Assembly: GCF_017591425.1 (NCBI RefSeq) | Contig: NW_024465885.1 | Coordinates: 39,812,501 to 39,876,500, forward strand | Length of the DNA: 64,000 nucleotides | Source of the DNA: Ochotona curzoniae | Lineage: Eukaryota; Chordata; Mammalia; Lagomorpha; Ochotonidae | Direction: 5' to 3' | Shown: in pieces, positions 32,501 to 43,369 of the stretch | Layout of the letters: each line of letters starts with the position of its first letter | Position numbering within the stretch: the first letter of the stretch is position 1 | Translations under genes and position numbers: made by a program | Notes under the pieces: model-generated | The model's input: the letters and a program-made list of their open reading frames with translations, nothing else | Told to the model about the DNA's origin: nothing | Databases searched by the model: none

Positions 32501-33010
32501 TTGGCTACTGTCTGAGTGTGTCCTCCACGGGGTCCTGTGATGGAGGTTTGGTCCCAGTCTGGTGATCTCAGAAGGCAGTGTACTCTTTAAGAGACAGGGT
32601 CTAGTGGGAGGTGCCACCCTTGGGATGGATCAATGTAGTCCTCGCAAGACTCTAGTTATTTCCTGTAGGGGTAGCTTGTCATAAAATGACTAGGGTGGGC
32701 TTCTGAATCCCTCTGGTTCCTGTCTCACCATGGGCCTTATCAGAGTTGAGCAGATGTTAGCACCAGGCTCGCGAGTCTCTGCAAATGTGAGCTAAAGAAA
32801 CCTCTTTTCATCCATCATCTATGTAACAGCTAAGTACAAATGTAACATTATGTTGATGCTTCCACTGTTCCTGTGCCACTCTGATTTAGGTTAAACTCAA
32901 AAACATGTTAGCTTCGCAGAAAAAAAAAAAAAGAAACCTCTTTTCTTTACAAAGTGTCTGGCCTTGCCGTGGAGTGGCATCTTCACAGCAACAGGTAGTG
33001 AGCTAATAAG
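32501..33010 (+). mobile_element. MaLR (MST/MLT-like) LTR, split by a small retro-insertion
   Basis: 'gtctgagtgtgtcctccacg', 'tggtgatctcagaaggcagt', 'gggaggtgccacccttggga' and 'tttacaaagtgtctggcc' follow the order of MaLR LTRs of the MST/MLT type. The insertion at 32810-32929 interrupts it, and the LTR resumes after the second duplication copy. Confidence 0.6.
32810..32929 (+). mobile_element. 120-bp retro-inserted sequence of unknown source
   Basis: It is flanked by a perfect 16-bp duplication 'aaagaaacctcttttc' (32794-32809 and 32930-32945) and ends in a poly(A) run. The target reads CT/AAAGAA, in keeping with L1 endonuclease. The body, about 108 bases, begins 'atccatcatctatgtaacag' and ends 'acatgttagcttcgcag'. 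It shows no C-SINE block, tRNA box or polyadenylation signal. It could be an L1-mobilised small RNA or a truncated mRNA tail; I do not recognise it. Confidence 0.8.
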
Positions 33011-33544
33011 CTCCCATCTGGATAACTTCAATAGCCTCTTGACTCATCACTCTGTTTTCACTGTTCGCATTTCTGTTGCTTCTCTATTGAGAAGTTGGAG
33101 TGATTTCTTTGAATATGTGGGGAAACACACTCAAAAAAAAAATCTTTCTTTTAAAATGACTCTTGCTACACCCACAAGCTCTTAAATTCTACCATCTGAC
33201 GTTGGTAAGGATCTAAAAACAGCCAAACCAATGTACTAGTATTCATTGTTCTGACCGTTAGCTGAAAATGTGCTACTTTAAGGCTAGAAGCTCCTTCCTA
33301 CAGGTTGCAAATAAATATTTTCTACTCTTCAATAGGTACCTGAGGGGGCTTTGATCATAAAAATAAGTATAAAAGAGGGAAGAAAATTTAATCTTTACTT
33401 CTGAGAACTAGCTTATTTTAGTTTTCCTACTAGCTGTTACTAGCTGTAAGAAAAAAGTCGATACTGATTTGTAGTTTTTTGGGGGGTTAAAAGCCATAGG
33501 AAAACAGACAGTACATATTCATTAATTTTCTTAGGAAATGAGTT
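33011..33544. other. Unannotated intronic stretch
   Basis: AT-rich; nothing recognised. Confidence 0.5.
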
Positions 33545-34065
33545 TTTTCTTCTTTTTTTTATTAATTACATTGCATTATGTGACACAGTGTTATGGGCAC
33601 TGGGATTCCCTCCACCCCACCCCGAGCCCTCTCCCCATGGTGGATTTCTCCACCTTGCTGCATTACCACAGTTGAAGTTCTTTCATTGGAAGTATTTACC
33701 AAGCATAAAGTCCAGCGTCTTATTATCCTAGTGAGTTCAACGATTTCTTGGTGAGACCATCTCTGGTCTGAAGGTAAAGCCAGCAAAGTATCATCCCAAT
33801 CAATTAAAAGCGCCGACATAATATCAACAATTTACAACCTTATGGCATTGATTAACAATATGTTAATAGGAAAATGCGGGTTCTTAACTAGATCCTGTGA
33901 CTTCTTCATAGACATTTTAATTTTTGGTTTATATTCAACCAGATTCCATACACCTCAAAATGGCTATAGATTACTATTCAGCTGTCTCGTCTATTTTTAT
34001 TTAAGTATTTAGCTGTTTATAGTGTTGAAGCATGATTTTGCTGAACTTAGTTGTTTAGAAAATGA
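33545..34065 (-). mobile_element. L1 3' end, 5'-truncated
   Basis: On the minus strand this is the 3' UTR terminus and A-tail of an L1. It aligns with 43010-43890 ('attaattaca-tgcattatgt', 'ggagaccatctctggtctga'-like, 'cctcaaaatggctatagatt'). That copy is tied to an L1 ORF2 C-terminus, which identifies the family. No coding sequence is left here. Confidence 0.8.
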
Positions 34066-34167
34066 GGTTTTAAAAAAAGAAATCTCTGGGAAAAGAGCTA
34101 AGTTTGTACAAGGCAACCGGATTGGCCACTGTCCAAAAGGTTACGAGAAGTACTTTATGATTATTAT

Positions 34168-34690
34168 TTTTTACATAGTGGCCATTTATTAACAGAAAGT
34201 GGCCTGGGGAGGACTGCTCACACCCCTCCCCCGTGAGTGCTGCCGGAGGGGCTGAAGGGGCATCCTCAGGGCACAGGAGTTGCATGCCCAGGTGGACAAG
34301 GGCTCTGAGAGATCATTGGGCTCCAGGTCCAGGTGTCTTGGTTCCATTTCCTTCCGTGGCCCAGATGTGTAGGATAGTGATGTTTGGCTCATCGCACCTC
34401 AGGGTCACATCTGGAGCAGCCAACCTGGCAGCGCATGGCATGGTGAGGATTCTTTTCCATCAGCTTTCCACCTTCAAGCTACCCATCTCTTGACAGAGAG
34501 TCTTCACCTGAAAAATCAGTGACGTGGACAAAGGAGTCATGGAAGGGCACGAAGACGTGGCAGACACCGAAGGCATTCTCTCCTTCACCTGCAGTCCAAG
34601 GCCGATGGTCGGTTCTTTCCTCGTTTTCTTCCCCTGGCAAGGTACCATTTCTGTGCTGTTTCCACTTCAGCTTTTCCACTGAGGAGACAG
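34168..34690 (-). pseudogene. RPS14P: RPS14 processed pseudogene
   Basis: The minus strand from ATG 34648 reads an RPS14-like N-terminus ([20 protein letters not shown]). After a frameshift it continues [11 protein letters not shown] and FVHVTDFSG, then TKTPGPGAQ near 34320. A terminal TGA lies at 34220. The relic is about 431 bases against 456 for an intact frame, so there are net deletions as well as shifts. It has no introns. The 3' UTR follows RPS14 ('tttctgttaataaatggcc'), with AATAAA at 34190-34185 and a decayed A-tail at about 34172-34160. RPS14 is the uS11 protein of the 40S ribosomal platform. Heavy divergence marks an old L1-mediated retrocopy. Confidence 0.93.
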
Positions 34691-35336
34691 ACCTATTTTG
34701 TAATATGCTGAAATTATTGAATACTGTTTTGCATAAGGCTATAACTTCTAACTCTTCAAATTCCATGAAGACATTAAAAATGCCACGCTGTAAAACAGGC
34801 CACTCCATTCTATCCAAGTAGGTGGTAGTTTTTATGGCTGTTGACTGAATGTCGGAGATGGACGCTAACGGGATCCATCCATTGTTCTGCCAGAAATAGT
34901 TCTGCGGGAGGCTCTTCTCCTAGCTCTCCTTCTTCATGTCAGTGCTGCCACTTGAACTCCCAGTGCCGGCACGTCTTCGCCCCTTCCTGCCTTCCTTCCC
35001 CTACAGCGCTATTGTTCAGTTTCAGTTGGAGCCTGTTTAAATCTCAAGTTCGTCTGTTTGTGGGCCGTGGATGTCGGCTGGTAGCAGTTGGATCTCTTGT
35101 GACACACTAACCCTGCAAGTGGTAACAGCTCCAGTTGAAGGGATTTTTTTAAAAGGCATACATCACATTTATTTTTTTAATTAATGTTCCCTTTGTATAA
35201 TGTAGACAAATTTCATGTAGTCCATATATTCAGAATTAAGAGCATAATATACTTACCATGCTGCCCTCTCTGCCCATGCTCCCGTCCTCCCCTCCCCTTC
35301 CTTTCTTATTTCTTCTATTAATTTTTACAATGACAT
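34691..35336. other. Unannotated intronic stretch
   Basis: The open frames here (for example 34841-35110) match nothing I know. Confidence 0.4.
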
Positions 35337-35351
35337 GCTTTCAGTTTTTTA

Positions 35352-35673
35352 AAATTATTTTTAAAAAAGATTTATTTTATTTTTAGTGGAAAGTTGGATA
35401 TACAGCGAGGAAGATCTTCTGTCCATTGATTCACTCCCCAAGCAGTCACAATGGCAGGAGCTGTGCCGGTCTGAAGCCAGGAGCCAGGAGCCTCTTCCTG
35501 GTCTTCCATGTGGGTGCAGGATCTCAAGGCTTTGGGCCATCCTTGACTGCTTTCCCAGGTCACAAGCGGGGAGCTGGATGGGCAGCAGGGCTGCCGGGAT
35601 TAGAACCAGCATCCATATGGGATCCTGCCCGGTGTATGCAAGGCGATAATTAGCCATTAGGCTGCTGTGCCAG
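35352..35673 (-). mobile_element. C-SINE
   Basis: Full-length copy with imperfect duplication beginning 'gctttcag' at 35337 and 35674. Confidence 0.88.
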
Positions 35674-36194
35674 GCTTTCAGGTTATTTTATAATCAAAAG
35701 CCTAATCCTCTGCCAAATAAAGAATTCGACAAGTAGTAGGTAGAAAACCTTTTGTTTCTCAAGAGTATAGACAAGGGCCCTAAACAATATTCAAATTTCA
35801 AATTTCAATTTTGCTCAGTTGTATTATGTTTGCTTGTGATACTGATCACTGCAAATTAGGGAAAACATGATATTTGCCTCTTTGGTACTAGCTGAGCAAA
35901 AAAAATTAGAAACACAGAAGATAAAAACAGTACTTCTTAAATGACCATTATTTGTACTACTTAGCACTGTTCTTTCAAATAAGATAACTTTTAATCTTCA
36001 CAATAATGTATGAGGGAGGAATTGTAATTCCTTCTTTGTAAAGCAGAGAAGGTGATTGATTTGTTCCCATCTAGCTAGTAAATGGAAGAGCTGCTGAAGA
36101 AAATAAGGAATGGTCAGATATCCAACTTCTTAATTTTTCACCTTGGTTGCCTTGCTAAATATTAAAAGCTCTAGTGGAGGTGCATTATTTGGAT

Positions 36195-36543
36195 TGTTCT
36201 AACTTGATGTTATTTGAAAGGCAAAGTGACAGAGAAAGGGAGATAGAAAGAGGAAGGAGGGAGAGAGAGGAGAGAGAGAGGAGAGGGAGAGAGAGAGGAG
36301 CAGAGAGGAGAGGAGAGAACATTTCCAGTAGCTGGTGTGCTCCCCAAATGACCAGCTACAGCTGGCCAAGCCAAAACCAGCAGCTGGTCCATCTGGGCCT
36401 CCCACTTGGGTAGCGGGAGCCTAAGCATTCATGCCCTCATCACTGACTCTCAGTATATTAGCAGGGACTGGAACCCGCACTCCAGTATGGACTGTGGGCC
36501 GCTCAAGAGGCACTGAGCCCAGTGCACCATGATGCCTGCCTCG
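36195..36543 (-). mobile_element. Old C-SINE with an expanded GA tract
   Basis: Starts 'gttatttgaaaggcaaagtg' and keeps 'ggtgtgctccccaaatgacc' and 'gggcctcccacttgggtagc'. Its tail-proximal GAGAGA segment has grown to about 90 bases of impure (GGAGA/GA)n. Confidence 0.75.
36230..36322. repeat. Impure GA-rich microsatellite
   Basis: GAGAGG, GGAGA and GA units on the plus strand, grown from a SINE-internal purine tract. Confidence 0.85.
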
Positions 36544-36819
36544 GGCTTCTTTCTTCTGAGGAGGCTGGGATGTCTTTGTACTTTTATGAGCCTTATCTGG
36601 CGATTTGGTTGGACTTTACACCCTCAGCTCTAGTATCATGATCTCTCTATTAGGTAAGATTGAAGATCTCTCTGCTCCTTTAACTCCCAGTGATAACAGA
36701 GTGACAGAATTTTGACACAGCCTAGAGGGCAAGGGTTCTCACTCGTGTTAAAGTGGGTGTGTTGTCCAAGAGAAAGGGGTTTGAGGCACCATTTCAAAAG
36801 TACAAATTTTGAAGGTTTA

Positions 36820-37050
36820 AATGAAAGAAGTTGAAAGAGTCAAGACGACTCACACACAAAATGCCAGAGAGTAGCTAGGGCTGAGCGCTGTTGAAGTCAA
36901 GAGCTTTTACCCTGATCTTCCACATGTGTGGCAAAGACCCACAATAGTTGCCTCCTAGGATTTACACGAGCAGGAGGCTGGTTCAGGAGCAGTAGTTGGA
37001 CTCAGTCCCAGATATGCTAATATGGGACACAGGTGTTTCAAGTGGCAGCG
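36820..37050 (-). mobile_element. Old SINE remnant
   Basis: Weak family blocks ('cctgatcttccacatgtgtg', 'atgctaatatgggacacagg'). Confidence 0.45.
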
Positions 37051-37164
37051 TACTCCTCCCTCTTATATATTTTTAAAATAATAACTAAAAAAATAAACAG
37101 ATATTTTCCCCCATTTATCATGTGAGTGGCAGCACTGAATGCATAGGAAGTTGTGGGCATTAAT

Positions 37165-37335
37165 TGTATATACACAGGAACTTCAAATAGTTCATAGAAA
37201 ATGGGATTAAAAGACAAATTGAATTTGGTGCAGAATTTTTGAAATCCATTCATAAGCAAATGGTTTTCAAAACACTCATGAAAAATGTATATTATGAAAA
37301 AACTATGCAAGTGTGTCCAAAAGCATTTTTGTAGT
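37165..37335. mobile_element. Hsmar2-type mariner MITE
   Basis: Two facing terminal repeats: 'aacttcaaatagttcataga' at the left and 'gaaaaatgtatattatgaaa' with 'gtgtccaaaagcattttt' at the right. 'tttttgaaatccattcataa' lies between them. This is the internally deleted form of the element at 52137-53370. Confidence 0.75.
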
Positions 37336-37344
37336 CATTTTAAG

Positions 37345-37655
37345 TGATATTTATTTATTGTATTTGAAAATTAGAATTAGAGAAGGACAGATGTGGAGAG
37401 AGAGAGATCTTCCATCTGCTGGCTCACACTCTGAGTGTCCGCAATGGCTGAATCTGGGCTGGTCCAAAACTAGGAATGAAGAGTTTTCTTCTAGTCTCCA
37501 TGTGGTTGAAGAGGCCCAAGCACTTGGGCCATCCTCCCACCTCCCTTGGCCAGCAGCAGGAAGCTGGATTGGAAGTGGAGCAGCTGGTACCCAGACTAGC
37601 ACCCCCATGGTATTCTGGTGCTGCAGTTGAAAGCTTAACGTATTATTCCACAGTC
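37345..37655 (-). mobile_element. Older C-SINE
   Basis: Starts 'gatatttatttattgtattt' and retains 'gagatcttccatctgctggc', 'gaagctggattggaagtgga' and 'gcacccccatggtattctgg'. Confidence 0.75.
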
Positions 37656-37699
37656 CTGGCGTCTCAAAATAGATTTAGCATTTTAAAATTGTTAACTCA

Positions 37700-38130
37700 G
37701 GAACACAAATAATTTCTGCATACTTTCACTCCATTTCCCCTAGGAACATCTCATATTGTAATATATTTGTCACAATGAACAAATCACACCCAGTTTCCCT
37801 ATTTTGTTTCTTCCAGACTCCTGGTAGCCTTCTTGTGTCTCCTAGCTTCTAGTAATGAGCAGCTGTGTTCAGGCAGATTTTTAAAATTCTATTTTAACTG
37901 CCACACATAAGGTGCAATATATGGTATTTGTTTTTCTGTGTGGCTTATTTCACTCAACACGATGTTCTTCAGTTCAACCCATTTTATACAAATGATAAGA
38001 TTTCATTGATTAAAATGATTGGCTTGTTTTTCCATTATGTGCAGAGATTTTTTTTTTATCCCCCCCATCTGATGGGCGTCATGACTGACTCTATATCTTA
38101 GCTATTGTGAACACTGTCCCAGTATCTGGC
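37700..38130 (-). mobile_element. Old L1 ORF2/3' UTR fragment
   Basis: 'tatttcactcaacacgatgt', 'catctgatgggcgtcatgac' and 'atatcttagctattgtgaac' match the antisense of the mammalian L1 ORF2 C-terminal region and adjoining 3' sequence. Confidence 0.65.
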
Positions 38131-38389
38131 TTTATTACAAGGCCCAAAATCTACCCTTATGCTGCCCATGAACTTTTTGATGTTCCCTGAAATAATGGTG
38201 ATTTCACACAAGTCTCAGTGGGTTCCAATTTGGCTGAATTACTCCAGGTAAACCAAATTTTCTTCAAATGCTAGCAAAATTCCTCAGTGCAAAAACTATT
38301 TAAAGGACAAGATTAAGCTTTCCCTTAAAATGCCCACATTTGATATCAGAGTTCTGGTTTAATTTTGTCTATCCCACTTCCAGTCCACT

Positions 38390-38600
38390 TTCTGGCTAAT
38401 GGGCCTGGGAAGGCAGTGGGACAATGGCCGTTGTGCTCAATTCAGTGCCAGCCAGCTGGGAGAATGAATTGAGTTCCTGGTTCCTTGCTTCAGCCTCGGC
38501 TAGCCTTGGCTTGTTTAGGTAATTAGAGACTAAACCAGCAGGTGTAAGAGCTCTCTATCTGTTTGCTCCTCTCTGTTGTTCTACCTTTCAAAATCATTTG
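38390..38600 (+). mobile_element. Old SINE fragment
   Basis: 'ggcctgggaaggcagtgg', then 'ttcctggttccttgcttcag' and a 'ctctctatct' tail region, in family order on the plus strand. Confidence 0.55.
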
Positions 38601-38662
38601 TTTCCTGGGATTTAGATGAAGTAGGGGGAGTGTATGAAAAATTAGAATATTAAAGATGAGTA

Positions 38663-38997
38663 GGGCTCAGTGTGGTGGCCTAATGGCTAAAGTCCTCACC
38701 TTGAACACACTGGGATCCTATATGGGCACTGGTTCTAATCCCAGCAGCTCCACTTCCCATCAAGCTCCCTGCTTGTGGCCTGGGAAAGCAGTTGAGGATG
38801 GCCCAAAGCCTTGGGACCCTGCACCTGCATGGGAGACTTGGAAGAGCTCCTGGCTGTTGGCTTCAGATTGGTGCAGCTCCAGCCATTGCTGTCACTTGGG
38901 GAGTGAATCAGTAGACAGAAGATTTTCCTCTCTGTATCTCTTCCTCATCTGTATATATATCTGACTTTGCAATAAGAATAAATACATCTTTAAAAAT
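38663..38997 (+). mobile_element. C-SINE
   Basis: Full-length plus-strand copy from 'gggctcagtgtggtggccta' to an A-rich tail with aaatacatcttt. Confidence 0.9.
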
Positions 38998-39699
38998 AGA
39001 TGAATAAACAATTTTGGTTTCTAATTTTACTGAGGGAACTTGACTGCTAAGAGGTTGGAACAATGTGCTTAATGTTGTAATACCATATAATAGATAGACA
39101 CAGGAATACTCTGTTGTGAGTGGAAGAGAATATGGAATTGAAGTCAAATTGGATTTAAAGTTCTAATCCTGTCATACATTAGCTGCTTCGAACTTGGCAA
39201 ATCCATTAAATACTCCAAGTCTTTGTTTGTTCATCTGTGAAATGAGATTGAAAATAGCTGCGTTTCAGAGTTGCTGGTTGTTTCAAATTTTGAAGTATAT
39301 ATTACCCATGACATGGAAGAGTGCATAGCTATCTATTGCTTTAAAATAAATTAACCCAAACTTGGTAAAAACAGCTAGTGTTTTGAATCTGATAGCTTCT
39401 GTGGGCATGGAACTGAAAATGGTTTAGCTACATACCTCTGACTCAGAACTATCACCAAGCTCCGAGACACATCATGCAAAATGTCATTTATGTGACTGTG
39501 AAAAGGGAAAGGCAGAATCAGTGGAGACCATCTTTCCAGGTGTCTAGCTTAGAGAACCTGGTTCGTAGTGAGTGATTTGGGAAGAATTCCTGGGTCAAAC
39601 TGTTATGGTATCCAGAAAGAAAATTGGATCAACACTCACGTAAAGCCTCTTTTCTCAGCCTGGAATCATTTAGAAATTAAAGAAAAAAGAAACAGTACC
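38998..39699. other. Unannotated stretch
   Basis: Nothing recognised. Confidence 0.5.
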
Positions 39700-39962
39700 T
39701 AATAGATGAAGGTAGAGAGAGGCAGACAGAGATCTCCCATCTACCTGTTTACTATCCCAATGCACTGAAGAACTGGACCTGAACTGGGGTTGACTCAATA
39801 GGTCAGAACTCAATCTCAGCTGCCCACAGTGAGCGGCAGGGATCATTACCCACTACCTCCATGGATGTACTTGAATAGCAACCTGCAATTGGAAACAGAT
39901 CTGCGACTCACTTTGATGTGGGATGTGGGATTTCCCAAAACATGCCAAATGCCTGCTCCTCT
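39700..39962 (-). mobile_element. Old SINE remnant
   Basis: 'gagatctcccatctacctgt' and 'tgggatgtgggatttcccaa' are weak family blocks. Confidence 0.45.
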
Positions 39963-40029
39963 TCTGAAGTTTTTTTTTTTTTATCAGAAATTAAGATGAA
40001 GACATAAAACAGTAGTTTCTTTTTTCCTA

Positions 40030-40378
40030 TTATTTATTTGACAGAGAAACACAGAGGGAAGGGGTCACAGAAAGAGGAAGATAAGGAGAGAGGCACACAC
40101 ACACACATACACAGAGAGGTTTTCCATCTGATGGTTCACTCTCCAGATGGCCACTTTAGTCAGGGTGGCGCCAGACCAAAGCAAGAACCAGGAACGTCTT
40201 CTGAATCTGCCCAGTGGATGTCAGAGACTCAACCACTCAGGCCATCTTTCAATGTTTTTCCCAGGCCATTAACAGGGAGCTGGATTGAATGCGGAGCAGT
40301 GCGGACAGAAACAGACACCCATATGGGTTGGTAGCTTCACAGACTGGAGCTTAACCTACAAGGCCATGAGGCTGGCTC
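40030..40378 (-). mobile_element. Older C-SINE with an AC run
   Basis: Family blocks 'ttttccatctgatggttcac', 'ggccattaacagggagctgg' and 'acccatatgggttggtag'. A short (AC)n tract lies at 40095-40111. Confidence 0.75.
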
Positions 40379-40960
40379 CTGTTTTTTTGCTCATGAATCT
40401 GGGAAAGTTTCTGAATGTGTATTTATTTATAAATTACAGGCAGCTGACAGTACTAATCTCTTAACCAATAATAAGGCTTAATATCTTTCTTGCTTTAAAT
40501 TCCGAGAAGTCACAAGTACTAGTGTCATTATCTTGTCTTGTGAGTCTCAAAAGATTGTCTTATATACTCTTTGGGGTACACACTCCCCTGAGAGAGAAAG
40601 TGAGTGAGATGTGTAGAATTTGGTGGTGTCAGTGTGAGGACCTAAACCATATCCCACGATTGGTGGAAAAAAATCAACATCCCAGAGTTACCACTGACAC
40701 AAAAGTCACCTTGTGCAGATCCTTGCATAGATGCCGCATCTGGGAAGGAAAAAGACAAACATTATCTCCTTCTGGAACAGAACTTGATGAGCTAAGAGTG
40801 AGTTGTGTTTCTCTCCTGTATCCCTTGGATAATGTACAAAGTATGCAATCATGCATGCCAGATCTGTAACTGCCTAGTAGCAATGAGAATATTTGGAGTT
40901 TCTGGTTCATTGACTTACATGAGAGCTAAGGAACAGCAAAAACAAGTCCATGATAGGGAC
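40379..40960. other. Unannotated stretch
   Basis: Nothing recognised. Confidence 0.45.
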
Positions 40961-40962
40961 AG

Positions 40963-41288
40963 GTTTTGGCACGGTAGCCAAGTGGCTCAAGTCCTTGTCT
41001 TGCATGTGCTGGGATGCCATCTGGACGTTAGTTCTTATCCCAGCTGCTGCATTTTCCCTTTCAGCTCCCTGCCTGTGGCCTGGAAAAGTTGTAGAAGACA
41101 GTTCAAAGCCTTGGGACCCTGCACCAATGTGGGAGACCTGGAAGAAGCTCTTGGCTTTGAAACAACTCATCTCTGACCATCGTGGTCACTTGAGGAATGA
41201 ACCAGCAGGCAGAAGATCTTTTTCTCGGTCTCCCCTCCTCTCTGTAAATGTGACTTTCCAATAAAGATAAATACATCTTTTAAAAAAT
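40963..41288 (+). mobile_element. C-SINE
   Basis: Plus-strand copy with head 'ggcacggtagccaagtggct' and tail 'aataaagataaatacatc'. Confidence 0.9.
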
Positions 41289-41854
41289 AGAATAAGGTTA
41301 AATTATGAAGTGCACATTAGCCAGGGCATCAAGACTTACTTGATTCTGTCAACTTCTTTTTTCCGTGTTTTCCCTATCCAGCAGCGGGGCAAAGTCTGCT
41401 TCTCTTGAGTGTGCAATGGAAAAGACTCTTTTTTAAAAAAACTTATTCAAAGGCTAAATTTTATTTCAGATAGGGAGTGTGGAAATTATTTGACACCAGA
41501 TAATACATAACAGCTTTCTAACCTATTTGTTAAGCAATGATGAAGCCATAATTCTAGCCCTGAAATATTGAACTGAAATACTTGATTATAACAGTAAATG
41601 TCATTTATGATGTCCCAGGTATGGTACTAATTGCTTTATGCACTTTTTCTTCTAATCCTCCTCATAACTCTACTTTTTTTGCTTATTATTGGTTGAATGA
41701 GCAAACAAGAGTAAGGGGAAAAGTCTATTTAACTGTAACTTAACTATCACTTAAAATACAGCAGCACTACGATTTAAACCTATATCTAATTCCAGAATTT
41801 ACACAGCAAGCATGGTGGAATCTTCTAGCAGGAATTTTTCCAGTTCTTCGTGGT
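41289..41854. other. Unannotated stretch
   Basis: AT-rich; nothing recognised. Confidence 0.5.
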
Positions 41855-42060
41855 TGAAAAGACTCATTTCCAACCTGCTTCCTATCTTTGTAAATAAAGC
41901 GTTTCTGCAACACAGCCTTGTCTGTTGCTTCCCATATTGTTTCGATTGCTTTCCCACCCTAAGAGCAGAGTTGGATTATTGTGGTAGATTACATGACTCA
42001 CAAAGCTTAAGATATTTACTATTGGGCTCTGTCTTACAGAAAGTTTGTGAATTCTCTTTA
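41855..42060 (-). mobile_element. hAT-Charlie-type nonautonomous DNA transposon fragment
   Basis: 'tttgtaaataaagcgtttct', 'gcaacacagcc', 'gagcagagttggattattg', 'cacaaagcttaagatattta' and 'tacagaaagtttg' run in the order of the common mammalian hAT element whose consensus ends 'gccagatagtaaatatttta'. I cannot name the subfamily with certainty. Confidence 0.6.
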
Positions 42061-43009
42061 GGATGCTAACTTTTGGGAAGTATATTTACATTGAAATAGA
42101 TATCTACTAATGTGCCAAAGGTTTCCACGAGAAACATGCAAGAACAGCTGCTTTGTTCTTCATGTTGATTTTTTTTCACAGCTAGTTGTGACACCTGAAC
42201 TGACTTAGTAAACCTTGCAGCTTGCTTATATCTGCGGTTTGGAGCACTCCAGACATCCAGTTTCCCTGTTGCCTTGCTTCTTGGAGTTCATGTTTTGATC
42301 ATTTATAGCTAACATCATCTTAATTATACGCTTGTCTACTTGAACAAAGTAGCCCTACAAGCAAAAGAAGCTAGACTCCTGTGAAAAATGTGTGAGTTTG
42401 TCAAGGCGACTGGGGAACGTGTCAGTGGAACTGGTACATTGCACAAGCTGAAGAAGGGTCAAAGCACGTGTACTGGACACTAGATTTCCTAGTGTCTCCG
42501 CTTATACTGGTGACCTGGAAGAGGGACGGATCCACACACATTGCACTGTGTGTGTTTGTGGCCTGCCCATAGCTTCTGTGGCTCCTTGTTCTAAACCGTG
42601 AGAGGGCAAGGAAAAGGAAAGGGGCTGTTGTAGGTACTGGCCTTTAGTTCAACCATGCACACTTGGTCTCTTCATCGCTTGGGTTAGCTTTTGATACAAA
42701 CAGTTCTGAGATTTTTCTTTTGCATACTGCATCACTTCCTGACTTGCCTGGTGCCAGATCCTGAAATCCATGGGTCCTGGATGGTTAAGGCCACGTCAAG
42801 TTAGCAAGAGTACTTCTATATGTCCGCCTTGGGAGTTTTTGGCAGGTTTTCCAGATTGGGGATCTAGTACTATGTAATAAAAGAGCCATTCTCTTCCCGT
42901 ACTCTGTAACTGTACTGTTTTTGTGCCCACTCAGTTTTAATTCGTGTTAGGAGTCCCTGTCACACCAAAGTCCCATCATGCTGTTCATTTCTACTTTATT
43001 CTTTTTTTT
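42061..43009. other. Unannotated stretch
   Basis: Nothing recognised. 42400-42900 reads as ordinary unique sequence. Confidence 0.5.
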
Positions 43010-43040
43010 TTTTATTAATTACACTGCATTATGTGACACA

Positions 43041-43369
43041 ATTTTTTTTTAAGATTTATTTTATTTTATTTTTATTGGAAAGTCAGATATACAGAGAGGA
43101 GAGACAGAGAGGAAGATCTTCTGTCCGATGATTCACTCCCAGGCGGCCGCAACGGCTGGAGCTGAGCCAAACCGAAGCCAGGAGTCTCTTCCGGGGCTTC
43201 TATGTGGATGCAGGGTCCCTAAGCTTTGGGCCATCCTTGACTGCTTTCCCAGGCCACAAGCAGGGAGCTGGATGGGAAGCGGGGCTGCCGGGATTAGAAC
43301 CGGTGCCCATATGGGATCCCGGGCATGCAAGGCGTGGACTTAAACCACTTGCGCCATCGCGCTGAGCCC
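43041..43369 (-). mobile_element. Young C-SINE nested in the L1 3' UTR
   Basis: Minus-strand copy flanked by the perfect 10-bp duplication 'atgtgacaca' (43031-43040 and 43370-43379). The host L1 sequence resumes without loss. Confidence 0.93.

Noticed and set aside
34479..34817. A 112-residue minus-strand frame as a gene with an RPS14-like C-terminus
   Set aside because: The second half is RPS14 retrocopy sequence in one of its shifted frames. The first half is upstream DNA joined by chance.
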